From Aldehydirespirator sp965221605 (GTDB lineage Bacteria; Actinomycetota; Acidimicrobiia; Acidimicrobiales; Aldehydirespiratoraceae): a DNA stretch of 64,000 bases. The notes beneath the pieces are model-generated. The model was not told the DNA's origin. It did not search any database and was given only the letters and a program-made list of their open reading frames with translations. The position numbers were made by a program, and so were the translations under genes. This document shows positions 25,066 through 33,648 of this stretch, one piece after another. The stretch lies in assembly GCA_965221605.1 (NCBI GenBank), contig CBDCSK010000015.1, positions 496,001 through 560,000 of the forward strand, written 5' to 3'. The stretch's first letter is position 1. Every line of letters starts with the position of its first letter.

Positions 25066-26216
25066 CCGCCCACCGGACCGGGCTGGCGGCCCGGTACTAC
25101 ACCGACGGCGGAGTCTTCGCCGCGGAGATGGACCGGGTGTTCGCTCGGAGCTGGGTGATGGTGGGCCACGCGTCGGAGGTGGCCGAGCCGGGGATGGTGA
25201 TCACGGCACGCGTCGGCGATGAGAGCGTGCTGGTGGCCAACGACGCCGGACGGCTCCGGGCCATGTTCAACGTGTGCCAGCACCGCGGCCACGAGCTGGT
25301 GACGACCGAGACGGCCCGTCTCGACCGGATCACCTGCCCCTACCACGCTTGGACCTACGGACTCGACGGGCGGCTGCTGCACGCCCGCGGCGAGGATGTG
25401 GGCGACGTGTGCGTCCCGAGTGTGCGCCTCGAGACCCTGGCCGGGTTCCTCTTCGTCAACCTGTCGGCCGACGCGGCCGGCCTGGCCGAGACTGCGCCCG
25501 GAGTACAGGACGGCCTGCTCGTCCGGGTGCCGGATGCGCCCCGGCGGGTGCTGTCGGCCCGGCTCACCCACGAGATGCAGGCCAACTGGAAGGTGGTGGT
25601 GGAGAACTACAACGAGTGCTACCACTGCCCCAACGTCCACAAGTGGTTCACGTCCGGCGTGGTGGCCCCCGGCAGCTACCGGATCGCCTCGGGCGGCTCG
25701 GTGATCCGCCACGCCGCCGAGCGGCCCAGCCAGTCGCCCGCCTGGACCGGTGCCGACGCTGGCGGCGACGGCACCCGCACGGCGAGCGCCGAGGTTGCCG
25801 GGGCCGTCGAGGGGCCTGTCGCGGGAACGCGGGCCGGCAACGGCGGCGGGGCCGGAGACGGGTACGAGGCGTACTTCGTGTGGCCGGTGTCGGCCATCCA
25901 GTGCTACCCCGGCCAGGTCGTCAACACCTTCCGCTGGGTGCCGCTGGCGGTGGATCGCACGCTGCTGATCCGAGAGTGGTGGTTCGACACGGCCGATCTG
26001 ACCGAGGCCCAGTCGCGGCTCGTCTCCGACGACTGGGAGAACACCGTCGCCGAGGACTTCGGGATCGTCGAGTCGGTGCAGCGCGGCGTCGCCAGCCGCG
26101 GCTACACGCCCGGGCCTCTGATCGAGGATCCCAGCGGGGTGTGCGGTGTTCACAGCGAGAACTCCGTACGCCACCTCCAGGATCTGCTGCTGGAGTCGCT
26201 GGGCGACGCCCGGTGA
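25062..26216 (+). CDS. Rieske non-heme iron oxygenase, alpha subunit
   Basis: 384 residues. The Rieske 2Fe-2S ligands are CQHRGHE and CPYHAW. The mononuclear iron site begins with NYNECYHCPNVH. The pattern resembles oxygenases that attack quaternary ammonium compounds such as glycine betaine or carnitine, but the substrate is inferred. A Gly/Ala-rich stretch of about 40 residues (around 225-265, GADAGGDGTRTASAEVAGAV and onward) interrupts the catalytic domain; related enzymes usually lack this. The TGA stop overlaps an ATG (TGATG), the first of three such junctions created by a 68-bp tandem repeat. Confidence 0.9.
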   Translation: MTAHRTGLAARYYTDGGVFAAEMDRVFARSWVMVGHASEVAEPGMVITARVGDESVLVANDAGRLRAMFNVCQHRGHELVTTETARLDRITCPYHAWTYGLDGRLLHARGEDVGDVCVPSVRLETLAGFLFVNLSADAAGLAETAPGVQDGLLVRVPDAPRRVLSARLTHEMQANWKVVVENYNECYHCPNVHKWFTSGVVAPGSYRIASGGSVIRHAAERPSQSPAWTGADAGGDGTRTASAEVAGAVEGPVAGTRAGNGGGAGDGYEAYFVWPVSAIQCYPGQVVNTFRWVPLAVDRTLLIREWWFDTADLTEAQSRLVSDDWENTVAEDFGIVESVQRGVASRGYTPGPLIEDPSGVCGVHSENSVRHLQDLLLESLGDAR

Positions 26217-26368
26217 TGCCGGGGCGGCCCGGTCCCGGTTCCGTGTGGCGCGGCCGGTCGGCGTCGCTGGGCGGCGCGGGGTGATGCCGGGGCGGCCCGG
26301 TCCCGGTTCCGTGTGGCGCGGCCGGTCGGCGTCGCTGGGCGGCGCGGGGTGATGCCGGGGCGGCCCGG
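26213..26368. repeat. 68-bp tandem repeat at the Rieske/MmgE gene junction, about 2.3 copies
   Basis: Units begin at 26213, 26281 and 26349 with GTGATGCCGGGGCGGCCCGG; the third is partial. Each repeats the TGATG stop-start overlap, so ATGs lie at 26216, 26284 and 26352. The first two open 22-codon frames that end at the next TGATG. The frames begin like the MmgE/PrpD protein (MPGRPG) and end like the Rieske protein (SLGGAG versus SLGDAR), so the unit is a duplicated gene junction. It separates two genes that once overlapped directly. Confidence 0.85.
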
Positions 26369-27740
26369 TGCTGGCCGGCCGGAGGCTGTCACCGGCTCGC
26401 GGTCTGCGGAGCTGGCTGAGTTCCTCAGCGGGCTGCACGGCAGGATCGGCCCTGCCCACATCGCCACGGCGGCCAACTGCGTGATCGACACCCTCGGCGC
26501 GATCGCCTTCGGCGCTATGCAGCCGTGGTCGCAGGCCGTGGCCCGCCACGCCCTGGCCACCGGCACCGGCGGACGCTGCACGATCGTCGGGTGGCCGGAC
26601 CGGGCCTCGCCGGCCATGGCTGCCCTGGCCAATGGCGCTGCCGCCCACGCCTTCGAGCTCGACGACGTCCACGAGGAGGCGGTCAGCCATCCCGGCGCGG
26701 TAGTCGTGCCCGCTGCTCTGGCGGTGGCCGAGGAACTCGATGCATCCGGTCTGGCCTTCCTGGAATCGGTGGTCGTCGGGTACGAGGCCATGGGCCGGGC
26801 CGGGCTGTCGGTGGGGCCGGTCTCGCACATGCTGGCCGGGTTCCATCCGACGTCGATGTCAGGGGTGTTCGGGGCGGCAGCGACGGCCGCCCACCTTCGG
26901 GGGCTGGACGCCGACGGCCTCAACCACGCCTTCGGCATCGCCGCGTCGCTGGCTTCGGGGACGATGGAGTTCGCGTCCTCGGGTGGCATGGCTAAGCGCA
27001 TCCACGCGGGCCGGGCGGCCGAGGGCGGGACGATGGCGGCCTCTCTGGCTGCTGACGGCTTCGAGGGGGCGCGGGACGGGTTGGCAGGCACGTACGGGTT
27101 CAGCCGGGTCTTCTCCAGCGATCCCCGTCCGGACCTCTTGACGGCTCGGCTCGGGGAGCGCTGGATTATCGACGAGATCACCATTAAGCCCTACGCGGCT
27201 TGCAGCGATGTGCACCCCATGATCCAGGCCACCGCCGAGCTCGTAGCGGAACACGGCATCACCGCGGGCCAGATCGAGGGCATCGTGGTGCACGGCACGA
27301 CCAAGGCGGCAGAGTTCAACGACATGGACGGCACCGAGTCGGTGATGGCGGCCCAGTACTCGGCCCGCTTCAACATTGCGGCCGCAGTGCTGTCCGACCC
27401 GGCCGATCCCGCCACCTACCGTCCCGACCGCATCGCCGACCCGGCGCTGGCGGCGTTGCAGGCGAGGGTGGCTACCACCGTTCCCGATCCCGTCTTCGAC
27501 GCCACCTACGCCTGGAAGCAGGGCGCCCGGGTGCAGATCACGCTGACTGAGGGTGAGGTGCTGGAGCGCACCGTCCACGGCCAGAAGGGATCGATGCACG
27601 ACCCGCTGAGTGACGACGAGATCGAGTGCAAGTTCCGGGTGCTCGTCGAAGGCCGGCTCGACCCCGCCATCCCGGAGGCGGTCAGGTCCCTGCCGGACCG
27701 GCCCGTCGAGTACCTGACCCGCCACCTTCGATCAGGCTGA
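26352..27740 (+). CDS. MmgE/PrpD family protein
   Basis: 462 residues from the ATG at 26352, the last TGATG of the repeat. Family pattern: CVIDTLGAIAFGAMQPW, NGAAAHAFELDDVHEEAVSHPGAVVVPAALA, GYEAMGRAG, HPTSMSGVFGAAATAAHLRGLD, FASSGGMAKRIHAGRAAEGG, IKPYAACSDVHP. Relatives include 2-methylcitrate dehydratase and cis-aconitate decarboxylase, but most members are uncharacterised. Part of the aminotransferase-Rieske operon, so a dehydratase or isomerase step in the same breakdown route is likely. Confidence 0.88.
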   Translation: MPGRPGAGRPEAVTGSRSAELAEFLSGLHGRIGPAHIATAANCVIDTLGAIAFGAMQPWSQAVARHALATGTGGRCTIVGWPDRASPAMAALANGAAAHAFELDDVHEEAVSHPGAVVVPAALAVAEELDASGLAFLESVVVGYEAMGRAGLSVGPVSHMLAGFHPTSMSGVFGAAATAAHLRGLDADGLNHAFGIAASLASGTMEFASSGGMAKRIHAGRAAEGGTMAASLAADGFEGARDGLAGTYGFSRVFSSDPRPDLLTARLGERWIIDEITIKPYAACSDVHPMIQATAELVAEHGITAGQIEGIVVHGTTKAAEFNDMDGTESVMAAQYSARFNIAAAVLSDPADPATYRPDRIADPALAALQARVATTVPDPVFDATYAWKQGARVQITLTEGEVLERTVHGQKGSMHDPLSDDEIECKFRVLVEGRLDPAIPEAVRSLPDRPVEYLTRHLRSG

Positions 27741-27861
27741 ACCGGGCGCGGCCTTCGGAATCGGCAGCGGAGGGGGCCGTTTTGACCTTCTGGGCTGCCA
27801 GTTCGCGGTCAGGCCGGGGCTCGCGGTTGTAGGGGCCGCTGCCGGCGGGCAGGCTGAGACG

Positions 27862-28650
27862 GTGAGCGGGCTCGACCTGAGCAAGGACTTCGCTGACCGG
27901 CCGGGCGCAGCGCTGGTGATCGGGGGAAGCGGCGGGCTCGGCTCGGCGATCGCCGCGGAGTTGGCCGCCCGCGGCAGCGATGTGGCCTTCACCTACCGCA
28001 GCAACGCCGACGCGGCCGCGACCACCGCCGAACAGGTGGATCGGCGCGGCAGGCGGTGCTGGACGGCGGTTGCCGACCTCAGCAACGACTCCTCGGTGGT
28101 CGAGGCCGTGGAGGAGTTGGCGGCCGCGGCGGGAGGGCTGCACACCCTCGTCTACGCGGCCGGTCCCCACGTCCCGCAGATCCACATGAGCCGCGTCGAG
28201 CCGACCGAGATGCGGTCCCAGCTCGACGCCGACGCGGCCGGCTTCTTCGCGGCGGCCCGCGCCGCCCTGCCGCATCTGCGAGAGGCCCGAGGCAGCATCG
28301 TGGCGGTGACTTCGGCCGGCACCGGACGGTTCCCGGTGCGCGACGGCCTCAGCACCGTCCCCAAGGCCGCGGTCGAGGCGGCCGTGCGGGGTCTGGCCGC
28401 GGAGGAGGGACGCTTCGGGGTTCGGGCCAACAGCGTGAGACCGGGGATGCTCACCGACGGCATGGCCCAGCGACTCATGGCCTCCGGCGATCTCGACGAA
28501 CGGGCTCTGGAAGCGGCCCGGGCCAACATTCCGCTGAGAAGCTTCGGGACCGCGGCCGACATAGCCGAAGCAGTGTGCTTCCTGGCCTCTGACCGAGCCG
28601 GCTACATCAGCGGCCAGCACCTGGCCGTCGACGGCGGCTACGCCGTCTAG
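27862..28650 (+). CDS. Short-chain dehydrogenase/reductase family protein lacking the usual catalytic Tyr
   Basis: 262 residues with a Rossmann start (VIGGSGGLGSAIAAELAARG), NNAG-equivalent YAAGPH, VAVTSAGTGRF and the C-terminal FLASDRAGYISGQHLAVDGGYAV. The normal YxxxK is replaced: LSTVPKAAVEA has Ser four residues before the Lys, and no nearby Tyr can substitute. It may be a non-classical reductase or have lost oxidoreductase activity. GTG start at 27862, 121 bp after the MmgE/PrpD gene, same strand. Confidence 0.87.
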   Translation: MSGLDLSKDFADRPGAALVIGGSGGLGSAIAAELAARGSDVAFTYRSNADAAATTAEQVDRRGRRCWTAVADLSNDSSVVEAVEELAAAAGGLHTLVYAAGPHVPQIHMSRVEPTEMRSQLDADAAGFFAAARAALPHLREARGSIVAVTSAGTGRFPVRDGLSTVPKAAVEAAVRGLAAEEGRFGVRANSVRPGMLTDGMAQRLMASGDLDERALEAARANIPLRSFGTAADIAEAVCFLASDRAGYISGQHLAVDGGYAV

Positions 28651-28690
28651 CCGGGTCCGTGAGCCGCTGATCATGGTGTGGCCGGACGGC

Positions 28691-28696
28691 TAGCGT
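28691..28696 (+). promoter_or_regulatory. Putative -10 box of a leaderless promoter
   Basis: TAGCGT, eight bases before the ATG at 28705 of the acyl-CoA synthetase. Argues against the longer open frame from 28678. Confidence 0.45.
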
Positions 28697-28704
28697 CTGG
28701 GCCG

Positions 28705-30258
28705 ATGTACCCCGGAGCACACGCCGCCGCCAATCCCGACAAACCGGCTGTCATCATGGCCGGATCGGGAGAGACGATCACCTACGGTCAGCTCGACGCC
28801 GAAGCCAACCGGGTGTCGCGCCTGTTCCGGGAGGCCGGGCTGGCCCCGGGCGACCATGTGGCCTGGTGCCTGGAGAACCACCGCAACTTCCTGTCGCTGA
28901 TGTGGGGAGCCCACTACGCCGGGCTGATCTACACGCCCATCAGCAGCCGCCTCACCACCGACGAGATCGCCTACATCGTCGACAACAGCGGCGCTCGGGT
29001 CTTCATCACCTCGCAGTACAAGTCCGCTCAGGCGGCCGAGCTGGTCGACCGGACGGACGGGGTCGAGCTGCGGCTGATGATGGACGATGTCATCGACGGG
29101 TACGGCAGCTACGAGCAGGCTCTGGCCGCGGCATCACCGGAGCCGTTGGAGGGCCGGGTGGCCGGCACCGACATGCTCTACAGCTCGGGCACCACCGGGC
29201 GCCCCAAGGGGGTGCTCAGCGCGTACGAGGCGGTGCCCATCGGGGAGGTGGAGTCGTTGGTGGCCATGATGTGCGTGCTGCTGATCGGCATGTCCGACGA
29301 GTCCGTCTACCTGTCGCCCGCGCCCCTGTACCACGGCGCGCCGCTGCGCTTCACCATGGCCAACCACGTCATCGGCTCCACCGCGGTGATCATGGAGCGC
29401 TTCGACGCCGAGCAGTTCCTGGCCGCGATCGAGCGCTACTCGGTGACCCACACCCAGGTGGTGCCGACCATGTTCGTGCGGATGCTGAAGCTGCCCGACG
29501 AGCGGCGGCTGCGCTACGACCTGTCGTCGCTGGCCAGCGTGCTGCACGCGGCCGCGCCCTGCCCGGTGGAGGCCAAGCGCCGGATGATCGAGTGGCTGGG
29601 GCCGATCATCAGCGAGTACTACGCGGGCACCGAGGGCAACGGGGCCACCTTCTGCGACAGCGAGCAGTGGCTGGCCCATGAGGGCACGGTGGGGGTCCCG
29701 ATCAACGGCGAGGTCCACATCGTGGACGAGGCCACCGGCACCGAGGTGCCGGTCGGGGAGGAGGGTGCCATCTACTTCGGCCAGGGGAACACCTTCGAGT
29801 ACCACCTCGACGACGAGAAGACCCGCAACTCGCGGCTGCCCAACGGCTGGTCGACCATCGGCGACGTCGGCCGGGTCGATTCCGACGGCTTCCTGTACCT
29901 CACCGACCGCAAGGCGTACATGATCATCTCGGGCGGGGTGAACGTGTACCCCCAGGAGGCCGAGAACCTGCTGACCATGCACCCCGCGGTGCTGGACGTG
30001 GCTGTGATCGGCGTGCCCGACGACGACTTGGGCGAGGTGCCCAAGGCGGTGGTCCAGCCCATGGAGATGCCCGACGGCGACGGGGCCGCGGCCGTCCTCG
30101 AGCGCGAGCTGATCGACTACTGCCGGGCCAGCCTGGCCTCGGTCAAGTGCCCCCGCACGGTGGACTTCCGCAGCGAGCTGCCCCGGGACGAGACGGGCAA
30201 GCTCTACAAGCGCCTGCTGCGCGACGAATACTGGCAGGGCCACGACCGCCGCATCTAG
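28705..30258 (+). CDS. Acyl-CoA synthetase (AMP-binding/ANL superfamily)
   Basis: 517 residues from MYPGAHAAANPDKPAVIM, a common start in this family. The AMP-binding P-loop is YSSGTTGRPKG, followed by SEYYAGTEGNG, STIGDVGRVDSDGFLYLTDR and the C-terminal hinge and catalytic Lys in PRDETGKLYKRLLRD. It makes an acyl-adenylate and then an acyl-CoA from a carboxylic acid of unknown identity. It has its own promoter-like box. Confidence 0.92.
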   Translation: MYPGAHAAANPDKPAVIMAGSGETITYGQLDAEANRVSRLFREAGLAPGDHVAWCLENHRNFLSLMWGAHYAGLIYTPISSRLTTDEIAYIVDNSGARVFITSQYKSAQAAELVDRTDGVELRLMMDDVIDGYGSYEQALAAASPEPLEGRVAGTDMLYSSGTTGRPKGVLSAYEAVPIGEVESLVAMMCVLLIGMSDESVYLSPAPLYHGAPLRFTMANHVIGSTAVIMERFDAEQFLAAIERYSVTHTQVVPTMFVRMLKLPDERRLRYDLSSLASVLHAAAPCPVEAKRRMIEWLGPIISEYYAGTEGNGATFCDSEQWLAHEGTVGVPINGEVHIVDEATGTEVPVGEEGAIYFGQGNTFEYHLDDEKTRNSRLPNGWSTIGDVGRVDSDGFLYLTDRKAYMIISGGVNVYPQEAENLLTMHPAVLDVAVIGVPDDDLGEVPKAVVQPMEMPDGDGAAAVLERELIDYCRASLASVKCPRTVDFRSELPRDETGKLYKRLLRDEYWQGHDRRI

Positions 30259-30280
30259 CGGCCCAGCGCTGCCGCGCCGG

Positions 30281-30649
30281 TCAGCTCCCGTCGAGCCGGC
30301 GGACGAGCGCGGCCGGGGCGACCCGCCGGTAGCTCTCCTCCAGCCAGTCGGCCACATCGTCGATGCCGGCGTCGGCGAGTCGGACCAGGACCGCGCCGTA
30401 GCCGTCGTAGTGAGGCGCGGTGAAGAGCACTCCGGGATGGTTCTCGAGCAGCACCGGCTTCATCTCCGACTCGCAGAACAGCACCAGCACCTCGGTGTCG
30501 TGAACCTGGTCGCGCCGGTGTTCGCGCTCGCCCCACAGGCGGCAGAACCCCTTGTTGCGGACCTTCAGCCCGGGCGTGCCGTACCAGGTCGACTCGGTGA
30601 CCTCGGGCAACTGGCGCCCCAGCCTCCGGACATCGTCGAAGGTGATCAT
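30281..30649 (-). CDS. MmcQ/YjbR family protein
   Basis: 122 residues: MITFDDVRRLGRQLPEVTES at the start, KGFCRLWGER, EMKPVLLENHPGVLFTAPHYDGYGAVLVRL and DVADWLEESYRRVAP at the C-terminus, the usual YjbR pattern and length. The fold resembles DNA-binding proteins but the function is unknown. A GGAGG site lies upstream of the ATG at 30649. It converges on the acyl-CoA synthetase with 22 bp between. Confidence 0.85.
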   Translation of the reverse strand: MITFDDVRRLGRQLPEVTESTWYGTPGLKVRNKGFCRLWGEREHRRDQVHDTEVLVLFCESEMKPVLLENHPGVLFTAPHYDGYGAVLVRLADAGIDDVADWLEESYRRVAPAALVRRLDGS

Positions 30650-30674
30650 CCGGGCGGCCTCCAGAGTGCCCGTG

Positions 30675-31535
30675 CTAGGTGATCTTGAGGACCCGGGCCG
30701 CGTTGTCGCGCAGGAACTTGGGCCAGACCTCGTCGCGGAAGCCGACGTCGGGCATCTCGCCCATGATGCGCTGCAGTGACAGGCCCATGGGGAAGTAGCC
30801 GGCGTACATCACCTTGCCGGCGCCCCGGGTGTTGGCGTAGTCGATGATGGCCTTCGGGTAGTGCTTGGGCGCGAACGCCGAGGTGGAGTAGTGCAGTCCC
30901 GGCCACTTCAGCATCAGCTTCACGGCGAGGTCCTCCCACGGCTCGCAACCGTGGCGGGTTACCAGCGTCAACTCCGGGAAGTCGTACATCACCCGGTCGA
31001 TGCGCTCCACGTGCTGGCAGTCCATGGGAAGGCGCGGGCCGGGAACCCCTGCACAGACGAAGACGGGAATGTCCAGGTCGCAGCAGGTGGCGTAGACCGG
31101 GTACCACTTGGCGTCGTCGATCGGGATCTGGGGGAAGCACCCGGCCGGGAAAGTGCCCACCGCCCGGATGTCGTAGGTCTCCTTGCAGTGGCGGATCTTG
31201 CGCACCGCTCCCATGATGTCGTTGGCGTCGATCTGGCAGGTGGCCACGAAGCGGTCGGGATGGTCGGCCAGAGCCTTGCGGTTGACCTCGCCCTCGCAGC
31301 CGATCAGGCCCCACTCGACGCCGTAGGCGTCCATCTCGCCCAGGGTCAGCCCTACCGGGTCGGATGCGCCGTACCTCTCCTTGGGGACACCCTTGAACAT
31401 GTACTCGACCGGGAAGTCGAACTCGGCGGACTCGGCGTCCTTGAGCTGCTTGCGGATGAACTCGTAGTGCTCGAAGTCCTTGGCGGGAAAGCCGATCATC
31501 GTGTCGACGATCCCCACATCGGTCGGCATAGGCAT
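30675..31535 (-). CDS. Amidohydrolase-family (COG2159-type) protein
   Basis: 286 residues from the ATG at 31535 (GGAG seven bases upstream). It begins MPMPTDVGIVDTMIGFPAKD and carries VEWGLIGCEGEVNRKALADHPDRF, GTFPAGCFPQIPIDD, LTLVTRHGCEPWEDLAVKLMLKWPGLHYSTSAFAP and RIMGEMPDVGFRDEVWPKFLRDNAARVLKI. This is the layout of TIM-barrel amidohydrolase-like decarboxylases and hydrolases, although the usual N-terminal HxH is replaced by DTM, so the metal site is atypical. It lies 32 bp after the acyl-CoA dehydrogenase and is probably co-transcribed. Confidence 0.82.
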   Translation of the reverse strand: MPMPTDVGIVDTMIGFPAKDFEHYEFIRKQLKDAESAEFDFPVEYMFKGVPKERYGASDPVGLTLGEMDAYGVEWGLIGCEGEVNRKALADHPDRFVATCQIDANDIMGAVRKIRHCKETYDIRAVGTFPAGCFPQIPIDDAKWYPVYATCCDLDIPVFVCAGVPGPRLPMDCQHVERIDRVMYDFPELTLVTRHGCEPWEDLAVKLMLKWPGLHYSTSAFAPKHYPKAIIDYANTRGAGKVMYAGYFPMGLSLQRIMGEMPDVGFRDEVWPKFLRDNAARVLKIT

Positions 31536-31567
31536 GGTCTTGCTCCGTTCGTCGCCCGGATGGGGCG

Positions 31568-32794
31568 CTAGTTGCGGGGCACGTCGCGCCAGGGGATCTC
31601 CTTGTCCACCCTGGGCTCGCCGGGCAGGCCCAGCACCTGCTCGCCGAGGATGTTGCGCATGATCTCGCTGGTGCCGCCCTCGATGGAGTTGGCCCGGGCC
31701 CGCAGGAAACCGTGGTGGGTGTCGCCGAACTTGCCGTCGAGCGAGACCGCGGTGGGCCGGCGGAACTCGTAGTCGTAGTCCGCCATCGCGGCCGGTCCCT
31801 CGAGGTCGAGCACCTTGGCGGTGAGCTCCTTGTTGAACTCGGCCAGCATCAGCTTGCTGACCGAGCCCTCGGGACCAGGGTTGCCGGCCCGGGCGTTCTG
31901 GGCGACCCGGACGTTGGTGAGCCTGAGAGCCTCCCCCCGCACCCAGAGCTGCATCACCTCGTCGCGGTGGGCCTTGGTGCGAACCGCCGGGTCCATGCTG
32001 CGGTAGGCCTCCATCAGGTTGCCCAGCGGACCCTGCTGGGCGGTGGTGGCGCCGCCCACCGCGCCGCCGATGGCGGTCCGCTCGTTCATCAGGGTGGTGA
32101 GCGACACCCGCCAGCCCTCGCCGACCGCTCCGATGCGGGCCGAGTCGGGCACCCGCACATCGGTGATGTACACCTCGTTGAACTCGGCCTCGCCGGTGAT
32201 CTGGCGCAGCGGCCGGACCTCCACGCCGGGCGCATGCATGTCGAGCGCGAAGTAGGTGAGGCCCTTGTGCTTGGGCAGCTCGGGGTTGGAGCGGGCCACC
32301 AGCATGCCGAGGTCGGCCACATGGGCCAGGGTGTTCCACACCTTCTGGCCGTTGACCAACCACTCGTCGCCGTCGCGCTCGGCCCGGGTGCCCAGCCCGG
32401 CGAAGTCGGATCCGGAGCCGGGCTCGCTGAACAGCTGGCACCAGCGCTCCTCCCCGGTGAACATGGGTCTCAGGTAGCGGCGCTTCTGCTCGTCGGTGCC
32501 GTGGGTGAGAATCGTCGGGCCGACCAGCATCAGGAAGAACGTGGACGGGTCGGCGGGCTGGGCTCCTCCGGCTCGCAGCCGGCGATCCACCACACGCTGC
32601 ATCCGGCGGGACAGGCCGAGTCCGCCGAAGCCCTGCGGGTGGTGCACCCAGGCCAGCCCGGCGTCGTACTGGTGGCCCCGGAACTCGATGAGGCTCTCTT
32701 CCGCGGGGTCGTGCTCGGCCAGCAGGGCGTCGACGGCCTGCTCGGCGATGCGGGTCTGCTCGGCAGTGTCGGCGGGGGCTTCGGTGGCGGTCAT
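31568..32794 (-). CDS. Acyl-CoA dehydrogenase
   Basis: 408 residues: QLFSEPGSGSDFAGLGTRAERDGDEWLVNGQKVWNT (flavin and substrate loop), an all-helical C-terminal domain, and EGGTSEIMRNILGEQVLGLP near the C-terminus, the region that normally ends in the FAD-contact motif. It oxidises an acyl-CoA to the 2-enoyl-CoA. The ATG at 32794 diverges from the MDMPI-like gene with 56 bp between. The chain specificity is not evident. Confidence 0.92.
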   Translation of the reverse strand: MTATEAPADTAEQTRIAEQAVDALLAEHDPAEESLIEFRGHQYDAGLAWVHHPQGFGGLGLSRRMQRVVDRRLRAGGAQPADPSTFFLMLVGPTILTHGTDEQKRRYLRPMFTGEERWCQLFSEPGSGSDFAGLGTRAERDGDEWLVNGQKVWNTLAHVADLGMLVARSNPELPKHKGLTYFALDMHAPGVEVRPLRQITGEAEFNEVYITDVRVPDSARIGAVGEGWRVSLTTLMNERTAIGGAVGGATTAQQGPLGNLMEAYRSMDPAVRTKAHRDEVMQLWVRGEALRLTNVRVAQNARAGNPGPEGSVSKLMLAEFNKELTAKVLDLEGPAAMADYDYEFRRPTAVSLDGKFGDTHHGFLRARANSIEGGTSEIMRNILGEQVLGLPGEPRVDKEIPWRDVPRN

Positions 32795-32850
32795 GTTTGA
32801 TTCTCGGTTGGACGTTGCGGTGGCGGCCCGGTCGGCGTCATGCTTGGCCC

Positions 32851-33648
32851 ATGCATTCTTACTCCCGCCGGCACCTGATCGACACCACTCAGACCTGCTT
32901 CGCGGAGATTTCAGGGCTCTGCGCCGACCTCTCCGACGACGAGTGGACGGCGCAGTCGCTGTGCCCGGACTGGACGGTCCGGCAGGCCATCGGCCATGCC
33001 GTGGGGGTGGAGGACGTGATCGCGGGCTGGGAGATCAGCACCGACGACATGCCTCCGTTCCAGAAGATGCAGGCGCTGACCGACGCCTCCGCCGGCATGT
33101 CGTCGGCTGGGTTCGGGGCTCGGGTGGCGGAGATCTTCGACGCCCGCCGGTCCGATCTGGCCGCGCTGGGCGACGACGAGATCGAGCGTCCCTCGTGGAC
33201 GCCGGTCGGGGTGCAGAGCTACGGCGGCTTCCTGGCCATCCGCATCTTCGACATGTGGGTCCATGTGCGCGACTGCACGATCCCGCTGGGGCGCGACACC
33301 GACGACAGCGGGCCGGCCGCCGAGATCACCCTCGATCAGGTGGAGGGCTCGATCGGCTACATCATGGGGAAGAGGGTCGGCCTGCCCGACGGTATGAGCC
33401 TGCGAGCCGACGTCACCGGCCCGGTCGAGCGCCAGATCGCGGTGGTGGTGGACGGTCGGGCCAGAGCGGTCGATCCGGCCTCGCTGGCCGAGCCGGACGT
33501 GGTGCTGACCGCTGACTCGACCACGTTCATCATGCTGGCCTGCGGCCGCATCGACCCCCAGGCCAAGATCGACGACGGCTCCATCTCCTGGAGCGGCGAC
33601 GGTGAGTGGGGCGAGCACGCGGCCCGGAGCCTCCGCTTCACGATGTGA
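32851..33648 (+). CDS. Maleylpyruvate isomerase/MDMPI-like (DinB-superfamily) protein
   Basis: 265 residues from MHSYSRRHLID. The N-terminal four-helix domain contains LCPDWTVRQAIGHAVGVED, the conserved W..xxxGH pattern of mycothiol-dependent maleylpyruvate isomerase and related actinobacterial proteins. The C-terminal part ends with DGSISWSGDGEWGEHAARSLRFTM, the usual SCP2-like tail. The function is probably thiol-linked but unproven. The stop overlaps the mutA start (TGATG). Confidence 0.82.
   Translation: MHSYSRRHLIDTTQTCFAEISGLCADLSDDEWTAQSLCPDWTVRQAIGHAVGVEDVIAGWEISTDDMPPFQKMQALTDASAGMSSAGFGARVAEIFDARRSDLAALGDDEIERPSWTPVGVQSYGGFLAIRIFDMWVHVRDCTIPLGRDTDDSGPAAEITLDQVEGSIGYIMGKRVGLPDGMSLRADVTGPVERQIAVVVDGRARAVDPASLAEPDVVLTADSTTFIMLACGRIDPQAKIDDGSISWSGDGEWGEHAARSLRFTM

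Noticed and set aside
23697..26216. 839-residue plus-strand fusion ending in the Rieske oxygenase
   Set aside because: The first half is a shadow frame of the aminotransferase; the Rieske protein starts at the GTG at 25062 that overlaps the aminotransferase stop.
26213..26368. CRISPR-like array
   Set aside because: The 68-bp units are head-to-tail with no unique spacers; this is a tandem gene-junction duplication.
24570..26846. 758-residue minus-strand frame across the aminotransferase, Rieske and MmgE genes
   Set aside because: Low-complexity His/Arg/Pro composition typical of antisense frames in high-GC DNA; the sense genes have clear motifs.
30675..32441. One 588-residue minus-strand protein covering the amidohydrolase and part of the dehydrogenase
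   Set aside because: The upper half is a shadow of the acyl-CoA dehydrogenase; the amidohydrolase starts at its own ATG with a GGAG site at 31535.
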